NCBI RefSeq assembly: GCF_014279775.1
Contig: NZ_CP047961.1
Location: forward strand, 930,001-994,000
Reading direction: 5' to 3'
Origin: Synechococcus sp. PROS-9-1
GTDB lineage: Bacteria; Cyanobacteriota; Cyanobacteriia; PCC-6307; Cyanobiaceae
Length of the DNA: 64,000 nt
In this document: piece by piece, positions 45,872 through 53,646 of the stretch
Layout of the letters: every line of letters begins with the position of its first letter
Position numbering within the stretch: position 1 is the stretch's first letter
The notes under the pieces: generated by a model
What the model saw: the letters and a program-made list of their open reading frames with translations, nothing else
Database searches by the model: none
What the model was told of the DNA's origin: nothing
Program-made: the position numbers and the translations under genes

Positions 45872-48043
45872 TCAACTGACGAACAACATCTCCCGATAGG
45901 AAGGAAGCGGCCAACGATCGTCATCGACGAGGCCTTCAAGTCCATCCACAACATCCCGCAGTTGCAGAAGACGCGGCAGAAGAACGTTTGCTGCGTGGTT
46001 CATTGATGCAGTGGTGTCGCCGTGATGCAGCTGGTGCAATTCATCGTCGAGAGCATTGATTTGATCCTGCATCCGTTGCTGTAGCTCTGCCGCATATTGC
46101 AGAGTTCGTTGATCAGGGTTCAGGCCTACAGCTTGTTGTTGGCTAATACTTCGTGCCAATGAGCCCAGATGTTTCTGAACAGCGGGGCTGATTTGTGTCC
46201 GAACAATGTTCAGGGCAACCTTGGCTTCAACCTCTACTGCAAGGGTGTACTGCTCGCTGTACACCTCGTAGCGACTTTCTAATTCCACTGGTGAGATCAC
46301 AGCTTGTCGCTGAAATAGCTCCTTCACGTCACCCCGGCGCAGCACTGGAAGGGCGTTGGCGGTGTTGCGTAGGTTTTCCAATCCCCGTTGCTCGGTGGCC
46401 TCCTGATGCCATGCATCGGAATATCCATCACCTCCAAAGACGGCTGCACCGTGTTGGTCCATCACTTGCTTTAGGACGTCTGCTGCACACTGTTCCAAGG
46501 ATTGGCCTGAGGCCAAGTGTGTCTCGATTTGATCGCTAATCCATTCCAGTGAATCAGCGAGAACGGTATTCATCGCGACCAATGGACCAGCCACTGATTG
46601 GCCAGATCCCACAGCTCTGAATTCGAATCTGTTGCCTGTAAATGCAAACGGCGATGTTCGGTTGCGATCACCAGCATCCTTCTTGAACTCAGGCAGGCTG
46701 TCGACACCCAGACGCATCAGATCTCCTGTGCTGCTTCCGGTCACTTCGCCACGCTGGAACTGCTGGAAGACTTCTTCCAGTTGTTTGCCCAGGTACATCG
46801 AGATGATCGCTGGTGGAGCCTCATTGGCTCCTAATCGATGATCATTTCCTGCCGTGGCAACGACTGCTCTTAAAAGCGGGCCGTAGCAATGCACGCCACG
46901 GATCACAGCGGCGCAGAACAAGAGGAATTGGAGATTGTCATGGGGAGTTGAGCCAGGGTCTAGAAGATTGCCCTGCGTGCTGTTGCCCACTGACCAGTTC
47001 ACATGCTTGCCAGATCCATTGATGCCAGCGAATGGCTTTTCATGCATGAGGCACATAAACCCATGGCGTTTTGCCGTGCTGCGAAGCACAGTCATGATCA
47101 TTTGTTGATGATCGGTCGCTACGTTGGCGGCTTCATGGACTGGCGCGATTTCGAACTGTCCAGGAGCAACTTCGTTGTGTCGGGTTTTTGCAGGAATTCC
47201 GAGTCTGTACAGCTGGTGTTCAACGTCCTGCATATAAACCTGAACCCGTTCAGGAATCGCACCGAAGTAATGATCGTCAAATTGCTGCCCCTTGGGTGAG
47301 GGAGCGCCGAACAGTGTTCTGCCTGCGAGGAGGAGGTCTGGTCGGAGCGTTGCAAATTGACTATCGATCAGAAAATATTCCTGTTCAGCGCCGCAAGAGC
47401 TGTTCACTGCAGCCACGTCCTTGTTGCCAAGCAAACGAAGCAACCGTTGCGCTTGGCGATCCATTGCTGCGTTCGAGCGCAGGAGTGGGGTTTTCTTGTC
47501 GAGAGCTTCCCCTGTCCAACTTACAAATACGGTGGGGATGCATAGGGTGATGCCATTGGGCGTTCGCATCAAATATGCAGGGCTAGTGATGTCCCAAGCT
47601 GTGTATCCACGGGCTTCGAATGTGGAGCGGATCCCGCCATTGGGGAAGGAGCTTCCGTCAGGCTCTCCCTGGATCAGAAGTTTCCCCGTAAATTCATGAA
47701 TCGCTTGGCCATCCTTTTGAGGACTAATAAAACCGTCGTGTTTCTCAGCCGTTGAGTTTGTGAGTGGGTAGAAGACGTGAGCGTAATAGTGAGCACCATT
47801 GTTGACGGCCCAATCCCTCATCGCCTGAGCAACCGCGTCAGCGACCTCCAAGTTCAATTTGCCTCCATCACGGATCACGCGACGAACCCCCTTGAAAGCT
47901 TCCTTGGGGAGTGCATTTTTCATGCGCGCCAGTGTGAAGACATCACTGGCCCAGATCTCTTCCAGGGATGGAGTTGTGACGCAAGCCATTGGTTTGCGTT
48001 GTTGAATGGCCTGTAGAGCAGCCAGTCGTGATGGATGGGGCAT
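45872..48043 (-). CDS. glnN: Glutamine synthetase type III
   Basis: ATP-dependent synthesis of glutamine from glutamate and ammonia, the large GSIII form (about 720 residues) found in some cyanobacteria and often induced under nitrogen starvation. Metal/ammonia-site stretches [24 protein letters not shown] and [26 protein letters not shown] are visible. The start [18 protein letters not shown] at 48043 suits the family; in-frame ATGs at 48097 and 48133 are alternatives. A perfect inverted repeat lies upstream (48127-48146). Confidence 0.9.
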   Translation of the reverse strand: MPHPSRLAALQAIQQRKPMACVTTPSLEEIWASDVFTLARMKNALPKEAFKGVRRVIRDGGKLNLEVADAVAQAMRDWAVNNGAHYYAHVFYPLTNSTAEKHDGFISPQKDGQAIHEFTGKLLIQGEPDGSSFPNGGIRSTFEARGYTAWDITSPAYLMRTPNGITLCIPTVFVSWTGEALDKKTPLLRSNAAMDRQAQRLLRLLGNKDVAAVNSSCGAEQEYFLIDSQFATLRPDLLLAGRTLFGAPSPKGQQFDDHYFGAIPERVQVYMQDVEHQLYRLGIPAKTRHNEVAPGQFEIAPVHEAANVATDHQQMIMTVLRSTAKRHGFMCLMHEKPFAGINGSGKHVNWSVGNSTQGNLLDPGSTPHDNLQFLLFCAAVIRGVHCYGPLLRAVVATAGNDHRLGANEAPPAIISMYLGKQLEEVFQQFQRGEVTGSSTGDLMRLGVDSLPEFKKDAGDRNRTSPFAFTGNRFEFRAVGSGQSVAGPLVAMNTVLADSLEWISDQIETHLASGQSLEQCAADVLKQVMDQHGAAVFGGDGYSDAWHQEATEQRGLENLRNTANALPVLRRGDVKELFQRQAVISPVELESRYEVYSEQYTLAVEVEAKVALNIVRTQISPAVQKHLGSLARSISQQQAVGLNPDQRTLQYAAELQQRMQDQINALDDELHQLHHGDTTASMNHAANVLLPRLLQLRDVVDGLEGLVDDDRWPLPSYREMLFVS

Positions 48044-48126
48044 CGCTGCTAGGCCCCTCAGGGGCGTATTTTTGCCAACTAAATTACGCCCTCGCATAAG
48101 GGTTACCGCTTTGCTGCTTGTGTTCC

Positions 48127-48146
48127 ATGACATCAGCTCATGTCAT
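48127..48146. promoter_or_regulatory. Perfect inverted repeat upstream of glnN
   Basis: ATGACAT (48127-48133), six bases, ATGTCAT (48140-48146). It lies 84 bases before the favoured glnN start. It does not match the NtcA consensus GTA-N8-TAC. It may be an operator or may overlap the start if the gene begins at 48133. Confidence 0.3.
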
Positions 48147-48544
48147 AAACAGAGCCGTAGCAGAGCATTGGAACGCTAGAGAGGCTTTTAGGCTGTTTTC
48201 AATCCCAATCCCTAGTGCAGGAGACGATGTGCTCCTTGCATCGTTGCTGATCACTTCTATCTCAGATGAACAAGTGCTGTTCACTGAGCATGGTTCAGAT
48301 CGATCTCCTTGGCCTGTGATTAACATCAATTCGGCGGTGAATGTTAAGTCGGTGGTTTCTATTGATTTGGCAATTTGAAGAGAGTGGTGCAGCACCAGCG
48401 GGTTTCTGGTTCAGCTGCGTTGGATTGATCTATTCATGCCGTATGGGGGTGAGCTAATATAGGAAAGTTATTTGTATTATGAGATAACAGCTTGATCTTT
48501 TCATTTTGAATTTAACTACTTAATTTCTCAACCTGTTTGTAGTG
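48134..48544. other. Intergenic stretch between glnN and the methyltransferase gene
   Basis: Open frames exist on both strands (about 85 codons each) but mirror each other and neither looks convincingly coding. A GTA-N8-TAA sequence near 48474 is one base short of an NtcA site, too far from glnN to weigh heavily. Confidence 0.3.
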
Positions 48545-49192
48545 ATGGTTCTACCTTCTGATCAAGATCGTCTCTATTTCCCGGCAACGGAACGGAATCG
48601 TGGCCCAATCGGAGATGCACTTGCTGAAATTCTGCCTGAACATGGTGCTGTCCTTGAAATTGCAAGTGGAAGTGGTGAACATGCCATTACTTTTCAGCAA
48701 CGGTTTCCTGGCATTTTGTGGCAAGCCAGTGATTCTGATCCAGAACATTGCAAAAGTATCAATGCTTGGATTGAGCATGAGTGTCTGAGTGATCAGATGC
48801 CGCAAGCCTTATGCCTCGATGTTCTTGACTCGCCTTGGCCGCTTCCCAAACAGATTAGAGTTCAATTAAAAGTTGTTGTTGCGATCAATCTGATTCATAT
48901 TTCCCCTTGGACCTGCTGTAAATCGTTAATTGAAAAGGCATCTGAAAACCTTCCGATTGGAGGTCGCTTGATTCTTTACGGACCTTTTCGTCGTAATGGC
49001 TCTCATACGAGTTTGAGTAATGAGACCTTTGATCAATCGTTGCGTGATCGCAATCTGTTGTGGGGGGTACGTGATCTTGAAGCTGTGGAGAAACTTTGTT
49101 TTGATCTTGAATTCAAAAATATGCACGTTCAAGAATTACCAGCCAATAATCTCATTATCAGTGCTTCAAAGGCTGTTCGATCCGACCGTTAG
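48545..49192 (+). CDS. DUF938 SAM-dependent methyltransferase-like protein
   Basis: The N-terminus RLYFPATERNRGPIGDALAEILPEHGAVLEIASGSGEHAITFQQRFPGILWQASD carries the DUF938 signature and a class I SAM-binding loop (EIASGSGEH). Later NLIHISPWTCCKSLIEKA and GGRLILYGPFRRNGSHTSLSNETFD also fit. The substrate is unknown. Start at the second ATG (48545). Confidence 0.82.
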   Translation: MVLPSDQDRLYFPATERNRGPIGDALAEILPEHGAVLEIASGSGEHAITFQQRFPGILWQASDSDPEHCKSINAWIEHECLSDQMPQALCLDVLDSPWPLPKQIRVQLKVVVAINLIHISPWTCCKSLIEKASENLPIGGRLILYGPFRRNGSHTSLSNETFDQSLRDRNLLWGVRDLEAVEKLCFDLEFKNMHVQELPANNLIISASKAVRSDR

Positions 49193-49522
49193 TTTTGCTT
49201 TTAGTGTAAATATTGATTGATATACGCTGTTGAAAGTATTATCTGATCAATAATTCTCTACTGCCGTGATTAGTGACTATTGGGAAGGGATTTTATATTG
49301 GCTCTCAACATTAAGATGATTCCGAGGCTAACTAGTCATTGAGCTTTAGCCGTTGCTAGGTTTTATTGAGTGTTCGTTGCCATCTCCCAAGCATGCCGCT
49401 GAGAGCTTTCTTCTCATCCGTGTAAAAATAATTCCCTCGAGATTGAGGGAGCGTTCACTGGAATGATCCCCATCACCCAGCCCATTGAAGGATAGGTCGA
49501 TTCCAACTGTTCAGATGAGCTG

Positions 49523-49635
49523 TTCTCCACGAATTTGAGCTAGCGCTCCACAGATCAGCAAAGCGCAGCTCACTTTTCCCACATGTTGTGGAGAAAGTGA
49601 GCTCTACGGTGCTGAATGGCTGATTTTGTGGAAAA
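49523..49635. other. Cluster of DnaA-box-like sequences
   Basis: Relative to the cyanobacterial box TTTTCCACA: TTCTCCACG (49523-49531, +), CGCTCCACA (49544-49552, +), TTCTCCACA (49587-49595, -) and a perfect TTTTCCACA (49627-49635, -). A TTTTCCCACA with one extra C lies at 49574-49583 (+). Such spacing suggests a DnaA-binding locus, either an origin or a titration site. Confidence 0.35.
49567..49603. repeat. 37-nt near-perfect hairpin
   Basis: AGCTCACTTTTCCCACA (49567-49583) pairs with TGTGGAGAAAGTGAGCT (49587-49603) around TGT, about 16 of 17 positions complementary. It overlaps two of the DnaA-box-like sequences, so it could be a protein-binding palindrome or an RNA structure. Confidence 0.6.
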
Positions 49636-49674
49636 CAGAGCAAAGTGTGTCATGATTGGCATTCCCCATCACCC

Positions 49675-49706
49675 GCCCCGCTTAGCTGAGCTATGTGGGG
49701 CTTTTT
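49675..49706 (+). terminator. Orphan Rho-independent terminator
   Basis: GCCCC (49675-49679) pairs with GGGGC (49697-49701), with an inner TAG/CTA pairing, and is followed by five T (49702-49706). No protein gene precedes it on the plus strand within 480 bases, so it probably ends a small RNA. Confidence 0.6.
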
Positions 49707-50188
49707 GCTGTCAGCAACAAAGGCAGCGAAGCGAATTTGATAGTACGAATGCGCTCATGCCTGCTTGGTGTTGCCAATGGTTTTATTGGTTGATTGAGTA
49801 ATTTGTATTCAGGGATCAATACTTTCCGGATTGGTGGTGATATATTGGATGAATTGGCGTTTATAGTATTAACAATTTTCACTCAGTAAGCATCTGAAGT
49901 GGTTTACTGGTGAACAAAGGGCGTTAGAGGTAACAATCCATTGAGCAAATAGAGCAAGGGGGTGGTTTGAATGAAAATAGTATCTATTGAAAAACGCTAG
50001 TTCATAACCTTCGACTTCTGCCGGGATCTTTTTGAAGGTCACCGTATCCTGTATCCGTTAGGACTATGGAGAGGAATAAGAGGAAGTCGTGCCCGTTGTT
50101 TTTGTGGTGTGATCTGAACAATCAACGTCTTGGTTGGTGCTGGAATTCCGATCGATTGCGTGAGTCAGAGCCTTGATCCATTGTCTCG

Positions 50189-50425
50189 TCAAACCGAGAC
50201 AGTTTCCTCGATCTGGGTTTCTCCCATGACCTCTGAGCTTGCATTGATCCAGATGATGCCTTGCTGTCTGACGAGACAGATCAAATCTTTGTTGCGAAGA
50301 ACTCTGTATGTGGAAGGTTCTTCCATGCACAGCTCTTTCGCATAGCTGACGGCAGCATGAATATCGGCGGCCTGGGTGGCACTTGGTTTCCAACCATCAG
50401 GAGTAAGCCGTTCGATATCAACCAT
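50189..50425 (-). CDS. Hypothetical protein, 78 aa
   Basis: MVDIERLTPDGWKPSATQAADIHAAVSYAKELCMEEPSTYRVLRNKDLICLVRQQGIIWINASSEVMGETQIEETVSV appears to be an alpha/beta fold with a helix (DIHAAVSYAKELCMEEP) and two strands (YRVLRNKDLICLVR and GIIWINA). No family recalled. The complementary plus-strand frame is judged a shadow. Confidence 0.55.
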   Translation of the reverse strand: MVDIERLTPDGWKPSATQAADIHAAVSYAKELCMEEPSTYRVLRNKDLICLVRQQGIIWINASSEVMGETQIEETVSV

Positions 50426-50848
50426 GAGTAATTTTACTTATTGACGTTAGTTTCTCGCAGGTGGCCCCCAATAGCAAGCAAAGTGTTCACATCCAAACCG
50501 AGTGTTGAATACTGGTATGCGAGAAATTTGCCCAGTGGTTTGATCTGATACTTTATGCTCCGACTAAAGATGGTTTAATTCATAATATAAACTAGATCGT
50601 CTGTCTGTACTCTCTTCGTGAATGAAGAGTTTTAGGCCATGATGGTAATCATGTTTGAGTTTTGGTGGATTTGTTTAGAATTTGGTAAAGTATTTTCAGG
50701 AGTTCTTTGATGTGATTTGGAGCTATCGCTATGCATCATATTCAGTTTTATTATGTTTCTTGAGATCGGACCATTAGCGGTGGGTGCTCCTTAGGAGGCT
50801 CGGGTGAGGCTGTTAGCTTGATCTGTATTACGTGTTGATGTGTGGATT
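50426..50848. other. AT-rich non-coding stretch
   Basis: No gene seen apart from a 23-codon hydrophobic frame at 50639-50710, considered too weak. Ends at the frameshifted small gene. Confidence 0.3.
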
Positions 50849-51030
50849 CTATTCAAAGGGGCTTCTTTGAGTGGTAGTCGGATGTTTATCCAAAAATTGT
50901 TTGACCGATTCCGCCTGAGCCCTATAGGCATTTTGTTTGTCAAAATATTCGGCATCTACAGTTATTCTTGTGTTTGTACTGGATAACCATTTGATCTTCG
51001 CATCAACTCAAGTCTGCTTTTAGTCTCCAT
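50849..51030 (-). pseudogene. Frameshifted small gene, about 60 codons
   Basis: An ATG at 51030 opens METKSRLELMRRS, and a different frame just downstream continues DAKIKWLSSTNTRITVDAEY and on through FDKQNAYRAQAESVKQFLDKHPTTTQRSPFE to a TAG at 50849-50851. The second frame is strongly protein-like but has no start codon of its own. Removing a one-base shift near 51005-51012 would give one coherent protein of about 60 residues. Either a recent loss-of-function deletion, a programmed frameshift or a sequencing error. Confidence 0.45.
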
Positions 51031-51112
51031 TCTTTTTGATTGAGAATTTTGCATCATTCAACTGACCCATGCGTGTCTATGAATGATGTTCTGCTCTCAT
51101 CCTTTTCGCCGT

Positions 51113-51319
51113 TTAGTCCAGATCAGTAGCGATGTAGCAGCGTCTGCGGAGCTGGTCGACAAAAGCCCTTGCTTCGGTACCTCTGTATTTTTCCTTGAGC
51201 TGATCAACGATTCCGCCTTGGTCAAGGTTTTTGCCGTAAGCATCCACCACGAGGTCTAGGGCAAAGTCGATTAGTTCAGCCTCTTCTGCACTGAGTCGTA
51301 CATCGACAAAATTTTCCAT
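51113..51319 (-). CDS. Hypothetical protein, 68 aa
   Basis: MENFVDVRLSAEEAELIDFALDLVVDAYGKNLDQGGIVDQLKEKYRGTEARAFVDQLRRRCYIATDLD is mainly helical, acidic and soluble, with a well-formed amphipathic pattern. No recognised family. It stands alone in a gene-poor zone with about 80 bases to the frameshifted gene downstream. Confidence 0.6.
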   Translation of the reverse strand: MENFVDVRLSAEEAELIDFALDLVVDAYGKNLDQGGIVDQLKEKYRGTEARAFVDQLRRRCYIATDLD

Positions 51320-51436
51320 TCGATCCAGATTCCTTTAAGGTGTTACATCAGAATTCTGGTGCACAGCCCTCGATTGTGTCTTGGGTGTGAAGTTATTTCT
51401 TGCAGGATCTTGGTTTTGTTCTTTCATGCTCTGTCT

Positions 51437-51769
51437 TTAAAGCAAGTTATCTTTGCTTAGTTCTTCAAATACCTGTGATGGCCCCAATGATTCGCTGACA
51501 ATATGTATTGTCAGCCTTAAAACTTCTCCGAGTTTGGCTATTGATGCTTGAGATACCTTGCTAAGAATAACATTGGTTTATCAGCTCAGAGACGATTGAC
51601 TTGCCCGCTCTTGGCTTTTGCACTCAACCACCTCAGGGGCATTCTCAATATTGATAGGTGTAAATACTACCCCACGTTGAATCCTGAAAATATTCCAATA
51701 TTCGCTTCTTTGTGCCATTGAATACTTGTGCGCATCATTCAATCGAGCTATTAGAGACATAGTCAACAT
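51437..51769 (-). pseudogene. Interrupted open frame with tandem stops
   Basis: A 62-codon frame (51581-51769; MLTMSLIARLNDAHKYSMAQ to SQSSLS) ends in TGA TAA; the same frame then stays open for 46 codons and reads like protein (SKVSQASIAKLGEVLRLTIH and IVSESLGPSQVFEELSKDNLL) before TAA at 51437-51439, but that part has no start codon. It may be a decayed gene. The upper part alone could still be expressed. Confidence 0.3.
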
Positions 51770-52229
51770 CCAATCTTGCTATGGCAGTCCTTTTTGCCCT
51801 ACCCAAAACGCAGTCGATCTATCGTCGCTACTGGGCTTCATCTGCTAAATAAACCTCTTCGACAATTTTAATTCCTTAATGCCCTGCACCCCCCGTTATG
51901 CACCGGGGGGGGGTGGACAGTTATCTCAGGATCTAGCTTCTTCCCTACTGTTGCGACTGTCAGTGCCAAAAAGGTGTGACTAGGTGTCATGCAGAAAACA
52001 AGACTGTTTATCCAGCTCGATAAATAGATCAATATGTGATCTCAAGGACCTTCGCTGAAGACTCGAACAGAAGTGGACATTGCCTGGCCAGACGCATGGC
52101 TTGAGTCTGAGCTCCTCACCAATCATGGTGTCTTTCTGATATGCGAGTCTCTGCGAAGGTGGTGGATTTTACAGTTGCGAATGCCGATGCACGCGATCGT
52201 GCAATTTATGGCCCACTTTTCCGAACTGA
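51770..52229. other. Intergenic stretch upstream of the sigma factor gene
   Basis: No gene seen. It contains CACCCCCC (51887-51894) facing a run of nine G (51905-51913) and TG, which can form an 8-bp hairpin. The last 200 bases probably hold the sigma factor promoter, but no clear motif is visible. Confidence 0.35.
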
Positions 52230-53078
52230 ATGCCATTCATGGTTAACGGCAACATTGATCAGTTCCTAGCCGAGATGGGGCGTATTCCACTGCTCACGGC
52301 AGCTGAAGAAATTACGCTTGGAACTGCTGTACAGCTCGGTAAATCACTAGAGGCCACACCTCGCCAACAACGGGCTGGTCAACGAGCCAAGGAGCGGATG
52401 ATCAAAGCCAACATCAGGCTTGTGGTCAATGTCAGCCGGAAGTACATGCACCGCCAGATGGGCCAATTGGAATCTGGTGATCTGATTCAAGAAGGCTGCA
52501 TCGGTCTGAACCGAGCAGTGGAGAAATTTGATCCAGAACTTGGCTACAAATTCAGCACCTATGCCTACTGGTGGATCCGGCAAGCGATTAGCAGGGCAAT
52601 TGACCAAACAGCATCAACCATCAGGGTTCCAACCTCTATGCACCACATGCTTCTCAAGCTGAATCATCTCCCTCCTGGATTGAATGAACAGCAGATTTGC
52701 GAGCACCTTCAAATTAGTGATGTGCAGCTACAAAACCTTCGCCATGCCCTAGTAGCAAAAAGAACTACTTCCTTGGATATGAAGCTTGGCAGCGATGGTG
52801 ATGGTTCAACTCTCAATGAATTGCTTTGCGATGAGCAGTCAACCCTCAATATCGATAAATTCCAGTGGGAGATAGTAAGAGATAGGTTGGAAGTGCAAAA
52901 AGAATCTGCCATAAATAATGACCAAGTGCTCCTCCGCCGCAATGTTGTTGATGATGAAAGCCTTCAATCGATTGCCAACGAAATCGGTATTAGCCGTGAG
53001 CGTGTTCGTCAGAAAGTCGAGCGAGCAAAAAAACAACTTGCATCAAAGTTGATCGAGCACCGGGAGTTGGTTGCATAA
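52230..53078 (+). CDS. Alternative sigma-70 family sigma factor
   Basis: RNA polymerase sigma subunit of about 280 residues without the long N-terminus of the principal factor. Region 1.2 is IDQFLAEMGRIPLLTAAEEITLG; region 2 is NIRLVVNVSRKYMHRQMGQLESGDLIQEGCIGLNRAVEKFDPELGYKFSTYAYWWIRQAISRAI; region 4 helix-turn-helix is LQSIANEIGISRERVRQKVERAKKQLASKL. This fits cyanobacterial group 2 factors. Region 3 to 4.1 is divergent (LCDEQSTLNIDKFQWEIVRDRLEVQKESAINN), so promoter choice may differ. An ATG at 52239 is an alternative start. Confidence 0.88.
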   Translation: MPFMVNGNIDQFLAEMGRIPLLTAAEEITLGTAVQLGKSLEATPRQQRAGQRAKERMIKANIRLVVNVSRKYMHRQMGQLESGDLIQEGCIGLNRAVEKFDPELGYKFSTYAYWWIRQAISRAIDQTASTIRVPTSMHHMLLKLNHLPPGLNEQQICEHLQISDVQLQNLRHALVAKRTTSLDMKLGSDGDGSTLNELLCDEQSTLNIDKFQWEIVRDRLEVQKESAINNDQVLLRRNVVDDESLQSIANEIGISRERVRQKVERAKKQLASKLIEHRELVA

Positions 53079-53155
53079 ATGTTGGGGCCTTTCCATCGCT
53101 GTCCCCACCGTGATCCTCCCAGTCTCCATCTGTAGGGATTGTTCAGGCACTTAGG

Positions 53156-53192
53156 CAATAACAAACCCAGTCAGAGACTGGGTTTGTTATTG
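53156..53192. terminator. Strong bidirectional terminator
   Basis: A perfect 17-bp stem (53156-53172 with 53176-53192) around an AGA loop; the stem has ACCCAGTC at its tip and AT-rich bases, giving T runs on both strands. It lies between the convergent sigma factor and tRNA-Ser genes and would stop both. Confidence 0.85.
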
Positions 53193-53195
53193 CAA

Positions 53196-53282
53196 CGGAG
53201 AGGGTCGGATTCGAACCGACGGTGGGCTTGCACCCACGCTGGTTTTCAAGACCAGAGCCATAAACCACTCGACCACCTCTCC
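53196..53282 (-). tRNA. tRNA-Ser (TGA)
   Basis: The minus strand shows acceptor GGAGAGG/CCTCTCC, discriminator G, anticodon loop CTTGAAA (anticodon TGA), a long variable arm typical of serine tRNA (GTGGGTGCAAGCCCAC) and T-arm GTCGG-TTCGAAT-CCGAC. 87 nt, CCA not encoded. Confidence 0.95.
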
Positions 53283-53605
53283 CTGAGGCCTTTATATCTT
53301 ATCATCTCGCCAACATTAAGGCTGGAACTTACCTACGAGTTTTTTTAAGCCTGTAACGGTATAAATTTTACCAAGGAAGTGATTACTAACTTGTCCAAAA
53401 AAGTTAAGGTCTCATGGCTTTTGAGTGCTCTGTGTGCATTGTTGATGTATTGATCCTTTTTGATTTGTATGCTTTGACCAGTTGTTAAACCCATTGCTGT
53501 TGCTTAAATTTGTTTCTAGTAAGTTTTAGTTCAATTGCAGTCAGACATAAGTCTTGTGCCATGTGATCTAGTCTTATATTTGTCTGAGGCGATTTCTTGA
53601 CATAA
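53283..53605. other. Non-coding stretch
   Basis: AT-rich; no gene or RNA recognised. It contains the likely promoter of tRNA-Ser at its left side and ends at the nrdJ terminator. Confidence 0.35.
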
Positions 53606-53640
53606 AAAAAGGACTTAAGCTTTGTGCCTAAGCCCTTTTT
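53606..53640 (-). terminator. Terminator of nrdJ
   Basis: AAAAAGGACTTAAGC (53606-53620) pairs with GCCTAAGCCCTTTTT (53626-53640), 13 of 15 positions, 5-nt loop. It begins 7 bases after the nrdJ stop codon; on the minus strand the stem ends in a T run. Confidence 0.8.
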
Positions 53641-53646
53641 GATTGT

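Larger units (their letters stand above)
49193..50188. other. 1-kb gene-less region rich in structured sequence
   Basis: No credible gene on either strand. It contains a 6-bp TCCCTC/GAGGGA hairpin (49433-49450), a 12-base direct repeat (TCCCCATCACCC near 49466 and 49663), a cluster of DnaA-box-like sequences (49523-49635), a 37-nt hairpin (49567-49603) and a plus-strand terminator (49675-49706). The remainder is AT-rich with nothing recognised. Confidence 0.5.

Noticed and set aside
48118-48395. Two long mirrored open frames, one on each strand, upstream of the glnN start
   Set aside because: They overlap each other and the possible glnN start, and neither has a convincing composition, ribosome site or recognisable motif.
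48474-48487. Possible NtcA site (GTA-N8-TAA)
   Set aside because: One base short of the consensus and over 400 bases from the favoured glnN start.
50639-50710. 23-codon hydrophobic frame
   Set aside because: Too short and in AT-rich DNA where such frames are expected by chance.
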